DNA of 64,000 bases from Streptomyces caniscabiei. GTDB lineage: Bacteria > Actinomycetota > Actinomycetes > Streptomycetales > Streptomycetaceae. Shown piece by piece: positions 52,449-60,990 of the stretch. The stretch lies in contig NZ_JABXWI010000001.1 in the NCBI RefSeq assembly GCF_014930365.1, positions 569,958-633,957 on the forward strand, written 5' to 3'. Position numbers and translations under genes: made by a program. The notes under the pieces are model-generated. The model was not told the origin of the DNA and made no database searches. It saw only the letters and a program-made list of their open reading frames with translations. Position 1 is the first letter of the stretch. Every line of letters begins with the position of its first letter.

Positions 52449-52610
52449 CGTGGGCGGGTGCGGGGGGAGTGGGGGCTGGTCGCGCAGTTCCCCTCGCCCC
52501 TTAAGGGCCTACGGAGCTTTCGGGCCGAAAAAGCACGGGGCGCAGCCCCTGCTTTTTCAGGGGCGCGGGGAACTGCGCGAGAAGCCCCACCGGACCAGCA
52601 CCCGCCCACG
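52449..52610. repeat. Large palindromic repeat, copy 1
   Basis: CGTGGGCGGGTGC (52449-52461) pairs with 52598-52610. Nested inside are arms around CGCGCAGTTCCCC and GGGGAACTGCGCG, then a central hairpin GAAAAAGCA/TGCTTTTTC (527-535 with 550-558 of the 52 kb block) capped by GGGGC/GCCCC. The right half recurs at 57.7-57.8 kb with a different but still complementary central stem. It fills the divergent promoter region between the membrane phosphatase and the 164-residue membrane protein. Confidence 0.8.
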
Positions 52611-52645
52611 CACAGACACACGCACAGACACACGCACAGACACAG
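52608..52645. repeat. 12-bp tandem repeat
   Basis: ACGCACAGACAC is repeated three times head to tail at the edge of the palindromic repeat, a slippage-prone tract. Confidence 0.7.
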
Positions 52646-52755
52646 ATACCCCGCCCGTCACCACCTCCGCCCCCCGACTTGCCAGCGGCTCCCCCCAGGT
52701 GTGGTCTGGTAGACGGGGCGGAGAGTGGCGGGGGAGGGAAGAGAGGAGTGCTCCC

Positions 52756-53250
52756 ATGGCTCAATCGGCACCCACTCCGGGGCGGCCGGTGATTCCCGGC
52801 AGGCCCTCGGTCCCGGGCCGGACCCCGGTCCCGGGCAGGTCGGCGGGGCCGGCCACGCCCGATGTCTTCAGTGAGCGCACCCACCGGCTCACGAAGCTGA
52901 TCCTGCCGGTGGTCCTCGGCCTCGTCTACGGCTACTGGGCCGCGGCGATGAACCGCGACGCCGGCCCCATCACCGGCTGGAACGTCCTCTTCGGCTTCGT
53001 GACCGCGTTCGTGTTCGCGGCGCTCTACCTCGCCGTACAGACCGTCGCACCCCGCCTGCGCCGCGAACCGCACGCCGCCCTCTGGGCCGCCTTCGCGGGC
53101 TGCGCCTTCGGCTTCCTCTACAGCCAGGACTCAGCGCATTCCGTGGTGCGCTCCACGCTCATGTCCCTCGCCATCGCGGCGGCGGTCTTCGCGGTCGCCT
53201 TCTACCGCTACTACACCCACGAGGACGCGGCGGGCCACCGCCTGCCCTGA
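52756..53250 (+). CDS. Membrane protein with four helices
   Basis: 164 residues from ATG 52756, 8 nt after GAGGAG. A Pro/Gly/Arg-rich cytosolic leader with repeated PGRP/VPGR units (about 40 residues) precedes four membrane helices: LTKLILPVVLGLVYGYWAAAM, ITGWNVLFGFVTAFVFAALYLAV, HAALWAAFAGCAFGFLYSQ and STLMSLAIAAAVFAVAFYRYY. A His-rich short tail ends the protein. No family motif is recognised. It is tail to tail with the SH3 protein, the two stops only 3 bp apart. Confidence 0.72.
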   Translation: MAQSAPTPGRPVIPGRPSVPGRTPVPGRSAGPATPDVFSERTHRLTKLILPVVLGLVYGYWAAAMNRDAGPITGWNVLFGFVTAFVFAALYLAVQTVAPRLRREPHAALWAAFAGCAFGFLYSQDSAHSVVRSTLMSLAIAAAVFAVAFYRYYTHEDAAGHRLP

Positions 53251-53253
53251 CTC

Positions 53254-53751
53254 TCACTCCTCCTCCCACTCCCAGGTGCCGGAGGCCGTGAAGGTCCACG
53301 TGAACGAGACAGACCCGGAACCGTGCCCGTCCTGGCAGGGATCGCAGTCCTTCCAGTTCGGGCACGGGTCCGTGCAGTTCGGCACCGAGCGGCCGTGCGT
53401 GTCGACGTACACCGCGCTCGCCCAGCCTCGGACGTCACCGAGCCAGTACCAGTGCGGGTCGCCGAACACCTTCTGTCCCCGGACCTCGCAGTCGACGACG
53501 GCCCGGCTGCCGGGCGCGAGGGAGCCGACGACGCGGGAGTCCGTGGTCGGCTGTGCGCGGAGGTTGAGGTCGCCGCCGGAGACGACCGTGCCCCGGACGG
53601 AGCCGTCGGAGGCGCCCGCCGCCGTGGTGCCGAGCGCCGACACCGCGAGCACACCACCGGTGATCCCGGCCGCGACGAGGGCCCGCAGGGCGGAAGTGGC
53701 CGGGGAACACGGGGAGATGGAAGAACTCGGAGTACGCGGGTCACTACGCAT
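53254..53751 (-). CDS. Secreted bacterial SH3-domain protein
   Basis: 165 residues from ATG 53751, 7 nt after GAGGAG. A signal sequence with a Ser/Pro-rich n-region (about 1-50, ending AAGAS) leads to an SH3_3-type domain: VVSGGDLNLRAQPTTDSRVVGSLAPGSRAVVDCEVRG, WYWLGDVRGWASAVYVD. A Cys-rich segment (NCTDPCPNWKDCDPCQDG) and a terminal VSFTWTFTASGTWEWEEE stretch follow. Bacterial SH3 domains often bind cell-wall peptides, so a wall-associated role is plausible. The Cys pattern suggests two or more disulfides. Confidence 0.83.
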   Translation of the reverse strand: MRSDPRTPSSSISPCSPATSALRALVAAGITGGVLAVSALGTTAAGASDGSVRGTVVSGGDLNLRAQPTTDSRVVGSLAPGSRAVVDCEVRGQKVFGDPHWYWLGDVRGWASAVYVDTHGRSVPNCTDPCPNWKDCDPCQDGHGSGSVSFTWTFTASGTWEWEEE

Positions 53752-53934
53752 GCCTTGCCTCCTCGACGCCCCCCTTCGCCAACCCCCTGTCACTCTTCCT
53801 CCAGGTAACACCCGTTCGAGTGAGCGCTCCACCGGAGCGGACCGCGCCCCCGGCCCCTCCCCGTTCGGCTTGTCCTGGGGGGCCATTCGCAGTCACACGG
53901 GTCGGGAGCGCTCGCGAGGTCGTGGGCGGGGGTC

Positions 53935-54885
53935 TTGCCTGGAGGGGTGTCCCTCCCCGTCCGCGCCGCCCTGTCGGCCGTACTGACCGCGCTCGCCTGC
54001 CTGCTCATACCGGTGGGCGCGCTGGCCGCGTGGGCGACGTACGAACTCGCGGACCGGACGCGGTACGAGGCGGTCATGGCGCCGCTGGCCACGGACCCGG
54101 ACGTACGGGAGGCGCTCGCGGACGCGGTCGCCGCCGGGGTCCTGCGCGAGGTCCGGGTGGGTCCGCCGCTGCGGCGGCCGGTACGGGAGTTCACGCACGA
54201 CGCGGCGCACTCCTTCACGCAGACCGAGGCGTTCCGCACGGCGTGGCACATGGTGAACCGGGCGGCGCACGACGCGGTGCTGACGGCGGTGCGCGCGGAG
54301 GACACCGGCGGCGGGGGCACGGGCGGGCCCGGCGTCGGCGGGGCGCGGGCGGTGACTCTCGACCTCGCGCCGGTCGGCGAGCGCGTCAAACGGCAACTCG
54401 TGCGCGACCACGTGCCGTTCGCCCACCGCATCCCGGTCGCGCGCACCGAGGTCGAGGTGTTGTCGGCCGCGGAACTGGTCCAGCTTCGAAAGGGGTATCA
54501 CGTGCTCGAAATCGCCGCGTTCTGGCTTCCGGTCGGTGCGCTCGCGCTGGCCGCCGGTGGCGTCCTCGTCGCGACGCAGCGTCGTCGGGCCGTCTGCGCG
54601 ACGGGTCTCGGCGCGGCGCTCGGCGGTGCGCTGCTCGGCGTCGCCGTGGCCCTCGGCCGCCACCTGACACTCGCCGACCTGCCCCCGGACGTCTCCCCTG
54701 CTGCCGCCGGGGCCGTCTACGACGCCCTCACGGCCACCCTGCGCACGGTGACCTGGGGACTGGTGCTGCTCGGTACGACCGTGGCCGGGGCCGCCTGGCT
54801 CACGGGCCGGCTCGTGCGACATCGCCGAGCGTCCGCAGCGCCTCCGCCAGCACCGGCGGAGGAACCGACGCGAGCCCGAGCCTGA
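53935..54885 (+). CDS. Putative integral membrane protein
   Basis: 316 residues if TTG 53935 is used; GTG 53947 is an alternative, though GGAGGG is then too close. One N-terminal helix (LSAVLTALACLLIPVGALAAWA) leads to an extracytoplasmic region of about 150 residues (RTRYEAVMAPLATDPDVREALADAVAAGVL), followed by three helices (about 190-290: EIAAFWLPVGALALAAGGVLVA, AALGGALLGVAVALG, VTWGLVLLGTTVAGAAWL). The C-terminus is cytosolic. Such two-part proteins occur widely in Streptomyces without known function. Its 3' end overlaps the convergent MocR gene by 86 nt. Confidence 0.68.
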   Translation: MPGGVSLPVRAALSAVLTALACLLIPVGALAAWATYELADRTRYEAVMAPLATDPDVREALADAVAAGVLREVRVGPPLRRPVREFTHDAAHSFTQTEAFRTAWHMVNRAAHDAVLTAVRAEDTGGGGTGGPGVGGARAVTLDLAPVGERVKRQLVRDHVPFAHRIPVARTEVEVLSAAELVQLRKGYHVLEIAAFWLPVGALALAAGGVLVATQRRRAVCATGLGAALGGALLGVAVALGRHLTLADLPPDVSPAAAGAVYDALTATLRTVTWGLVLLGTTVAGAAWLTGRLVRHRRASAAPPPAPAEEPTRARA

Positions 54886-56152
54886 CGCAGTCGGCGGCGG
54901 TGACCGCCCCCGCGACACGGAACGCCGGCCCGGGCGTCACCGCCACACCCCGTTGGGCGGCGGCCGCGCGGAACGTGTCCGCCCGCCAGGGCTCGGGCAG
55001 CTCCCACCACGCGTAGTAGGCCCGCGCGTCCCCCCGCACGGTGAACCCCGCGAGGTGCTCGGCGACCAGCCGCTGCCGTGCCGCCGCGTCGGCCCGCTTG
55101 GCCGCGACCAGCCGCCCGACCGTCCCGTCCCCGATCCAGCGCACCCCCGCCTCCAACGCGAACCGCCCCGCCGCCCAGCCCCCCGACCGCAACGCGTCCG
55201 CCGCGCCCTCGACCCGGCCGTCCGGCACCACGAGGAAGCCGACGGTCAGCCCCGGCGCCACCCGCTTGGACAGCCCGTCCACGACGAACACCCGCTCCGG
55301 CGCGTACGCGGCCAACGGCGGCAGCGCCCCCACGCCATCACCCTCGTCCCCGCCCGCCAGGAACGACCAGATCCGGTCCTCGATCACCGGCAGGTCCAAC
55401 TCCCGCACCACACGGGCGAGTTCGGCCCGCCGCCCCGCGCCCATCGTCACGGACGTCGGATTGTGCAGCGTCGGCTGCGCGTACACCGCCGACAGCGGCG
55501 CCGCCCGGTGCGCGGCGGCCACGGCCTCCGGCCGGAGCCCCTCCCCGTCCGTCGCGAGCGGCACCAGGGTCGCCCCCAGCCGCCCGGCGATCTCCTTGAC
55601 CAGCGGATACGTGAGGGACTCGACGCCGACACGCCCCCCGGGCCGTACGAGATGGGCGAGGGCCGCGGCGATCGCCTGGCGGGCGTTGCCCGCGAAGAGG
55701 AACCGTCCCGGGTCCGGGCGCCAGCCGGCGGTGGCGAGCAGCCCGGCCGCCGCCTCGCGCGCGGCGGCCGTACCGGTCGCGGGGGCCGTGCGCAGCGCGT
55801 CCGTCAGCACGTCCGGCCGCAGCAGCGGTTCCAGCCCGGCGGCCAGCAGCTCCGACTGACCGGGCGCGGAAGGGTAGTTGAGCTCCAGGTTCACCGGCGC
55901 CGAGCCCGCCTGCTCGGCCAGCGCCCGCCCCACCGACGCCGCCGGCGCCGCGCGTACGAACGTCCCGCGCCCGACCTCGCCCACGACCAGCCCGCGCCGC
56001 ACCAGTTCCGCGTACACGCGCCCGGCGGTGGACCCGGCGACGCCCCGCCGCCGCGCGAACACCCGCTGCGGCGGCAGCCGGTCACCGGGCTTCAGCCGCC
56101 CGGAAGCGATGTCCTCCGCGATGCGATCGGCGATCCGCCGGTAGTCGGCCAC
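54800..56152 (-). CDS. MocR-type GntR regulator with aminotransferase-like domain
   Basis: 450 residues from GTG 56152, 5 nt after a G-rich site; GTG 56191 would extend it by 13. The GntR winged helix (YRRIADRIAEDIASGRLKPGDRLPPQRVFARRRGVAGSTAGRVYAELVRRGLV) is fused to a fold-type-I PLP domain with PTLHNPTS, an Asp-rich EDRIWSF stretch and the PLP Lys in VDGLSKRVAPG (about residue 290). MocR proteins sense amino-acid or PLP-derived ligands and bind tandem direct repeats. Two ATTGCACCGAGG repeats lie between it and the divergent hydrolase, its probable target. The 3' end overlaps the convergent membrane-protein gene. Confidence 0.9.
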   Translation of the reverse strand: MADYRRIADRIAEDIASGRLKPGDRLPPQRVFARRRGVAGSTAGRVYAELVRRGLVVGEVGRGTFVRAAPAASVGRALAEQAGSAPVNLELNYPSAPGQSELLAAGLEPLLRPDVLTDALRTAPATGTAAAREAAAGLLATAGWRPDPGRFLFAGNARQAIAAALAHLVRPGGRVGVESLTYPLVKEIAGRLGATLVPLATDGEGLRPEAVAAAHRAAPLSAVYAQPTLHNPTSVTMGAGRRAELARVVRELDLPVIEDRIWSFLAGGDEGDGVGALPPLAAYAPERVFVVDGLSKRVAPGLTVGFLVVPDGRVEGAADALRSGGWAAGRFALEAGVRWIGDGTVGRLVAAKRADAAARQRLVAEHLAGFTVRGDARAYYAWWELPEPWRADTFRAAAAQRGVAVTPGPAFRVAGAVTAADCVRLGLASVPPPVLAEALRTLGDVARAGP

Positions 56153-56222
56153 GGCCGCCCCCCTCCCTCGACCCACTCGACTCTCGTCCACTCACGCCTG
56201 TCCGGCTCCACCCGGCCACCAC

Positions 56223-56257
56223 ATTGCACCGAGGGCAAAGATCTTATTGCACCGAGG
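56223..56257. promoter_or_regulatory. Direct-repeat operator for the MocR regulator
   Basis: ATTGCACCGAGG occurs at 56223-56234 and 56246-56257, 23 bp apart (about two helical turns), as expected for MocR head-to-tail binding. The second repeat overlaps the -35 TTGCAC of the hydrolase promoter. Confidence 0.65.
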
Positions 56258-56276
56258 AGTTGGGGCGCTCTAGGGT
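56247..56276 (+). promoter_or_regulatory. Leaderless promoter of the hydrolase gene
   Basis: TTGCAC (56247-56252) and TAGGGT (56271-56276) are 18 bp apart, giving initiation close to the ATG at 56284. No ribosome binding site precedes the start, consistent with a leaderless mRNA. Confidence 0.5.
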
Positions 56277-56283
56277 CGATGTC

Positions 56284-57096
56284 ATGACCACCTTCCTCGC
56301 ATACGAGGACAAAGGGGAACCCGAGGGACTCCTCGGGGAAGCCGGTCCCGCGGGCCGGCCCGCGCGCCTCCCTCTCGTCCTCGTCCACGGCCACCCCTTC
56401 GACCGCACGATGTGGCACCCGCAGATCACCGAGTTCTCCCCCACCCGTCGCGTCGTCGCGCCCGATCTGCGCGGCTACGGCCGGTCCCCCGTCGTCCCGG
56501 GCGTCACCCCGCTCTCCACCTTCGCGGAGGACATCGCCGCGCTCCTGGACGGCCTGGGGGTCCCGGAGTTCGTCCTCGGGGGACTCTCCATGGGCGGCCA
56601 GATCGCGATGGAGTGCTACCGCCTGTTCCCGCACCGCGTCCGCGGCCTCCTCCTCGCCGACACCTTCCCGGCCGCCGAGACCGAGGAGGGCAAACGGACC
56701 CGGAACGCCATGGCCGACCGGCTGCTGCGCGAGGGCATGGCGGGGTACGCCGACGAGGTGCTGTTCAAGATGGTCGCGCCGTACGCCGACCCGGAGGTCG
56801 CGGCCCGGGTGCGCCGCATGATGACGGACACCGACCCCGAGGGCGCCGCGGCGGCCCTGCGCGGGCGGGCCGAGCGCCCCGACTACCGCGAGCTGCTCAC
56901 CCGCGTCACCGTCCCGGCGCTGGTCGTCGTGGGCGCCGACGACGAGTACACCCCGGTCTCCGACGCCGAGGCCATGCACGCCGCCCTGCCCGACTCCGCC
57001 CTGCACATCGTCGACGGCGCCGCCCACCTGCCGAACCTGGAGCGCCCGGAGGAGTTCAACAAGGCGCTCGGGGCCTTCCTGACCCGCCTGGACTGA
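56284..57096 (+). CDS. Alpha/beta-hydrolase, probable MocR target
   Basis: 270 residues from ATG 56284. It is a canonical soluble alpha/beta-hydrolase: oxyanion VLVHGHPFDRTMW (about 33-45), DLRGYGRS, nucleophile elbow LGGLSMGGQ with Ser (about 103), Asp in VVVGADDEYTPV (about 222), and His in DGAAHLPNLE (about 250). The sequence resembles carboxylactone or enol-lactone type hydrolases and haloperoxidase-like esterases; no exact substrate is inferred. It is the only gene downstream of the MocR direct repeats, suggesting ligand-responsive control. Confidence 0.87.
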   Translation: MTTFLAYEDKGEPEGLLGEAGPAGRPARLPLVLVHGHPFDRTMWHPQITEFSPTRRVVAPDLRGYGRSPVVPGVTPLSTFAEDIAALLDGLGVPEFVLGGLSMGGQIAMECYRLFPHRVRGLLLADTFPAAETEEGKRTRNAMADRLLREGMAGYADEVLFKMVAPYADPEVAARVRRMMTDTDPEGAAAALRGRAERPDYRELLTRVTVPALVVVGADDEYTPVSDAEAMHAALPDSALHIVDGAAHLPNLERPEEFNKALGAFLTRLD

Positions 57097-57248
57097 GCAC
57101 CGGGCCGGGCCGCGCGCCCCGGTTCCCCGTCCCGGCCCTCCCACTCCTCCCGCCTCCCGGCTTCACCCGTTCGGCCTACACCGCATGCGGCCCTCCTCCC
57201 GCCGCGTGAGCATGCGGGTGAGCTGTCCATCCGTAGGAGGAGGCCCTC

Positions 57249-57698
57249 ATGGCCCAGCACAGCACCGCACCACGCTCGAACACCACGTCGCAGGAGACGC
57301 CGATGTCCCACCGGGGAGCCCGCTCGGAGTGGGCCCACGGCGGCATGGTCTTCGCCGGTGTCCTGATGATGGTCATCGGCGTCATGGGCATCCTCAACGG
57401 CATCGCCGGGATCGCCACGGACGACGTGTACACGAACATCGGCGACTACGTCTTCGAGTTCAGCCTCACCACCTGGGGCTGGATCCACCTGGTGATCGGA
57501 CTCTGCGTCCTGGCCACCGGGTGGGGCGTCATCCAGGGCCAGACCTGGGCCCGCGCGGTGGGGATCGCCCTGACCTCGCTGTTCGCCATCGAGTACTTCA
57601 TGTTCCTGCCCTACGCGCCCGTCTGGTCGGTCGTCTGCATCGGCATCGCGGTCTTCGTGGTCTGGTCCCTGGCGACGTCCCCGGACCCCACGCCGTAG
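57249..57698 (+). CDS. Small membrane protein (DUF7144-like)
   Basis: 149 residues from ATG 57249, after GGAGGAGG. A hydrophilic N-terminus (about 30 residues) is followed by four helices: HGGMVFAGVLMMVIGVMGILNGIAGI, WIHLVIGLCVLATGWGVI, WARAVGIALTSLFAIEYFMFL and WSVVCIGIAVFVVWSLA. The second half, with TTWGWIHLVIG and GVIQGQTWARAVGI, resembles the actinobacterial DUF7144 membrane family (from recall). No function is known. A downstream repeat-type hairpin may terminate transcription. Confidence 0.78.
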   Translation: MAQHSTAPRSNTTSQETPMSHRGARSEWAHGGMVFAGVLMMVIGVMGILNGIAGIATDDVYTNIGDYVFEFSLTTWGWIHLVIGLCVLATGWGVIQGQTWARAVGIALTSLFAIEYFMFLPYAPVWSVVCIGIAVFVVWSLATSPDPTP

Positions 57699-57732
57699 GC
57701 TCCGCCGAACGCCCGAGAGCAGGGACAACGGC

Positions 57733-57831
57733 CCTGGGCCGAAAGGCGAAGCCGGGCGCAGCCCCGGCTTCGCCTTTCAGGGGCGCGGGGAACCGCGCGA
57801 GAAGCCCCACCGGACCCGCACCCGCCCACGC
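57733..57831. repeat. Palindromic repeat, copy 2 (right half)
   Basis: The hairpin at 57741-57778 has a 16-bp perfect stem with a loop resembling copy 1. It is followed by the conserved tail from TTTCAGGGGCGCGGGGAAC to CACCCGCCCACGC, nearly identical to 52556-52610. The stem sequence (GAAAGGCGAAGCC) differs from copy 1 but pairing is preserved. It sits just downstream of the small membrane protein gene and may terminate it. Confidence 0.75.
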
Positions 57832-57926
57832 ACCCCGCCCCGCCCCGATCCCACCCCCGGCGCAACCTTCCCCGCACCCCGCCCGTCCTTAGAAGGACCC
57901 GCAAACAGCAGCGAAAGGCACCGGCC

Positions 57927-58964
57927 GTGGAGAGCGCGACCATCGAGCGGCCGGACCCCGTCCCGGACCCCGCACCGACAGCAGGGAACCGCCCGCGCAA
58001 GCGGCACGGCGGCAAGGCCTTCCTCGCCGTCCTGCTCCTCCTCGGCGTCACCCTCGTCGTCGGCTCACGCGCCGCCGACATCGACGCCTTCACCCCGGTC
58101 CCCCAGCTCCTCGCGTTCCTGCCCTGGCTGCTCGCCCCCACCGCCCTCGCCCTCCTGCTCGCACTCCTCTCCCGCCGGTGGATCGCCCTGACCTGGGGCG
58201 TACTGCTCCTCGGCGCACTCGCCTGGTACATCGAGCCCTACGGCAAGGCGAGCGAGCCGACCGGGCCGGTACTCGCCGAGGTGCGGGTGATGACGTCGAA
58301 CGTGCAGTTCGGCCGCGGCACCGACGCCCTCGTCAAGGCCGTGCGCCGCGAGCGCCCCGACATCGTCTTCGTCGAGGAGTGCGAGCTGACCTGCTCGGCG
58401 AAGCTCCGCGACTCGCTCGGCGATCTGAGCGGCCGGACCCCCGACTACCCCCACCGGCAGTCCATCGAGGGCTACGGCTCCACCGGCTCCGTCATCCTCA
58501 GCCGGTACCCCCTGAAGTCCACCGACCCGATCCCCGGCTCGATGGGCATGCCGAGCGCCGTCGCCGACGTCGAGGGCCACCCCGTACGGCTCCAGCTGGC
58601 GCACCCGATGCCGCCGCTGCCGGGCCAGCTGGACACCTGGCGGCGGGAGCTGGGCGCGCTGCGCGCGTACGCGGCCGACGACACCCGCACGCCCACCATC
58701 CTGGCCGGTGACTTCAACGCCTCCCAGGACCACGCGGCCTTCCGCGCGATCCTCGACACCGGCATGAGCGACGCCGCCCGGCTGACCGGGCAGGACCGCA
58801 GGCCGACCTGGCCCTCCCGGACGACCCCGAGGATCGGCGCCCAGATCGACCACGTCCTCGTCTCCCGGAAGGACTTCTCCGCCCGCGAGGTCCGCTTCCG
58901 CGAGCTGTCCGGCACCGACCACAACTCCGTCGTCGTGGACCTCACGCTGCACCGGCGCGGGTGA
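57927..58964 (+). CDS. Membrane-anchored endonuclease/exonuclease/phosphatase family protein
   Basis: 345 residues from GTG 57927, preceded by GAAAGG. Three N-terminal helices (AFLAVLLLLGVTLVVGS, LLAFLPWLLAPTALALLLALLS, IALTWGVLLLGALAWYI; about 30-105) anchor an extracellular EEP domain: VMTSNVQFGRGTDALVKAVRRERPDIVFVEEC, a GSTGSVILSRYPL strand, AGDFNAS, IDHVLVS and the terminal GTDHNSVVVDL with catalytic Asp-His. Motifs for metal-dependent phosphodiester hydrolysis are complete. Related proteins act on nucleic acids or phospholipids; the target here is not evident. The FUSC gene follows 58 bp downstream. Confidence 0.85.
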   Translation: MESATIERPDPVPDPAPTAGNRPRKRHGGKAFLAVLLLLGVTLVVGSRAADIDAFTPVPQLLAFLPWLLAPTALALLLALLSRRWIALTWGVLLLGALAWYIEPYGKASEPTGPVLAEVRVMTSNVQFGRGTDALVKAVRRERPDIVFVEECELTCSAKLRDSLGDLSGRTPDYPHRQSIEGYGSTGSVILSRYPLKSTDPIPGSMGMPSAVADVEGHPVRLQLAHPMPPLPGQLDTWRRELGALRAYAADDTRTPTILAGDFNASQDHAAFRAILDTGMSDAARLTGQDRRPTWPSRTTPRIGAQIDHVLVSRKDFSAREVRFRELSGTDHNSVVVDLTLHRRG

Positions 58965-59010
58965 ACCGCGAGGTCGCCGACGCCCCCCGGGGCCCCCGAT
59001 CACCCGTGGC

Positions 59011-59016
59011 CATAAT
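59011..59016 (+). promoter_or_regulatory. -10 element of the FUSC gene
   Basis: CATAAT lies 7 bp before the ATG at 59023, predicting a leaderless transcript. No clear -35 hexamer accompanies it. Confidence 0.35.
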
Positions 59017-59022
59017 GGGCGC

Positions 59023-60990
59023 ATGCCCCGCACGCTCCCCATCGGCCTCGCCCCGCCCGACTGGCTGGTGCGGAACCTCCGGCCGCAGCCCGCGCCGGTC
59101 AACCGGCCGGCCGTGGCGCGCGCGGCGATCGCGCTGACGCTGCCGCTCGCGCTCGGCCTCGCCGCCGGCCGTCCCGAGTACGGCGCCCTCGCCTCCATGG
59201 GCGCCCTCTCCGGCGTCATCAGCGACACGGCCGCCGCGTACCGGATGCGGCTGCTGAAGATCGCGGTCCCCCAGCTGTTCGCCGCCGTGGGCATCACGCT
59301 CGGGTCGCTGGCGTACGGGCAGGGCTGGGTCACCGTCGGGGTCCTGACCGGGGTCGCGCTCGTCTCCGGGATGATCTCCTCGATCGGTGCCGTGGCCTCC
59401 GTGTCGGGGCTCCTCCTGCTGCTCAACTCGGTGATCGGCGCGGGGCTGCCGATGCCGGGCCCGTGGTGGCTGGCCCCGCTGCTGATGACCGGCGGCGGCC
59501 TCCTGGTCCTCACCCTGGCGCTGCTCGCCTGGCCGCTGCGGGCGGGCGTGCCGGAACGGGCTTCGGTCGCCGACACCTACCGCAAGGTCGCGGACCTCCT
59601 CGCCACGATGACAACGGACACCCCGGCGGCCCCGGACGCGCGGGACTCGTACGACGAGGCGCGGTTCCTGGTCACCCAGTCCCTCAACCAGTCCTACGAC
59701 CTGGTCCTCGCCCGCCGCGCCCGCCACCACGGCCGCAGCCCCGAACTCGTACGTCTGCTGGCCCAGTTGAACGCGATCACCCCGCTGGTGGAGGCCGCCC
59801 CGGCCGTACGGCAGTCCGGCCGGCCGCTGCCCGCCGAGATCCCGGTGGCCGTACGGCATCTCGCGGAGGCCGTGGAGACGGGATACTCGGGGCCGCTGGG
59901 GCTGCGGCTGCCGGAGCCCGGGAGCGAGACCGGGCGGGCGGTCGACCAGGCCCTGCGGCACGCCGCCGACGTCGCCACCGAGAAGTCGCCGGACGCGCTG
60001 AAGAAGGCCGGCGACCGGGCGGGCCGCCCCGCGCCGCTGGGCGTGCGCGCCCTCCGGGTCGCCCGGAACGTCGCCCTCTCCGGCACCTCCTGGCGCTACG
60101 GCCTGCGCCTCGCGCTGTGCATCGGCATCGCCCAGGCCCTGGTGTCGCTCGTGCCGGTGCCGCGCTCGTACTGGGTGGCGCTGACCATCACCTTCGTCCT
60201 GAAGCCGGACTTCGGGTCGGTGTTCTCCCGGGCGCTGCTGCGGGCGCTCGGCACGGTCGTGGGGCTGGTGGTCGCGGCCGCGATCCTCACGGAGGTGCCG
60301 CGCGGCTGGTGGGACGTGCCGGTGATGCTGCTCCTCGCACCCCTCATCCCCGTCTTCACGCCCCGGGGCTACGGCTATCAGACGGCCGCCATCACCCCGG
60401 TGATCCTGCTGCTCTCGGACACCCTCAACCACCAGGGCGCCGATCTGCTCGTCCCGCGTCTGGTCGACTCCCTCATGGGCTGCGTGATCGCGCTGGTGGC
60501 GGGCTATCTGCTCTGGCCGGAGAGCTGGCACGCCCGGGTCGGCGACCGGCTCGCGGACGCCGTCGCCGACACGGCCGCATACGTCGAACGCGCCTTCGGG
60601 CAGACCCCCGCGGACCCCGCCGACCGGGCCCGGACCCGCCGCCGCCTCTACCGCGACCTCTCCACCATCCGTACGGAGTTCCAGCGGGCCCTGACCGAAC
60701 CGCCGCCCGTCGGCCGGCGCGCCGCCGCCTGGTGGCCGCTGGTCGTCGCGGTCGAGCGGATCGTGGACGCGACGACGGCCGCCCGGGTCCGGGTCAAGCA
60801 GGGTGCGCAGCCCCCGTCCGCCGCCGAGGTCGACCAGGTCACCCTGCAACTGCGGGAGCTGGCGGACGGCCTCCGCAGGACCGAGACCCTCTACGAGGTC
60901 CGCTCCGACCTCAGCGGGCCGCCGGGCAGCGTGCTGGAGCCGCTCCGCCAGGAGGTGGCGGCGGCCCGGACGATCACCTCGTCCCGCTGA
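59023..60990 (+). CDS. FUSC-family membrane protein
   Basis: 655 residues from ATG 59023. The FUSC architecture is present: six N-terminal helices (ARAAIALTLPLALGLAAG through PLLMTGGGLLVLTLALLAWP, about 30-175), a cytosolic helical domain (about 180-340), a second block of helices (LRLALCIGIAQALVSLVPVPRSYWVALTITFVLKPDFGSVFSRALLRALGTVVGL; about 360-500) and a terminal helical region. The YWVALTITFVLKPDFGSVFSRALLR signature is diagnostic. Relatives (YccS/AaeB) export aromatic acids or fusaric acid; the substrate here is unknown. Confidence 0.88.
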   Translation: MPRTLPIGLAPPDWLVRNLRPQPAPVNRPAVARAAIALTLPLALGLAAGRPEYGALASMGALSGVISDTAAAYRMRLLKIAVPQLFAAVGITLGSLAYGQGWVTVGVLTGVALVSGMISSIGAVASVSGLLLLLNSVIGAGLPMPGPWWLAPLLMTGGGLLVLTLALLAWPLRAGVPERASVADTYRKVADLLATMTTDTPAAPDARDSYDEARFLVTQSLNQSYDLVLARRARHHGRSPELVRLLAQLNAITPLVEAAPAVRQSGRPLPAEIPVAVRHLAEAVETGYSGPLGLRLPEPGSETGRAVDQALRHAADVATEKSPDALKKAGDRAGRPAPLGVRALRVARNVALSGTSWRYGLRLALCIGIAQALVSLVPVPRSYWVALTITFVLKPDFGSVFSRALLRALGTVVGLVVAAAILTEVPRGWWDVPVMLLLAPLIPVFTPRGYGYQTAAITPVILLLSDTLNHQGADLLVPRLVDSLMGCVIALVAGYLLWPESWHARVGDRLADAVADTAAYVERAFGQTPADPADRARTRRRLYRDLSTIRTEFQRALTEPPPVGRRAAAWWPLVVAVERIVDATTAARVRVKQGAQPPSAAEVDQVTLQLRELADGLRRTETLYEVRSDLSGPPGSVLEPLRQEVAAARTITSSR

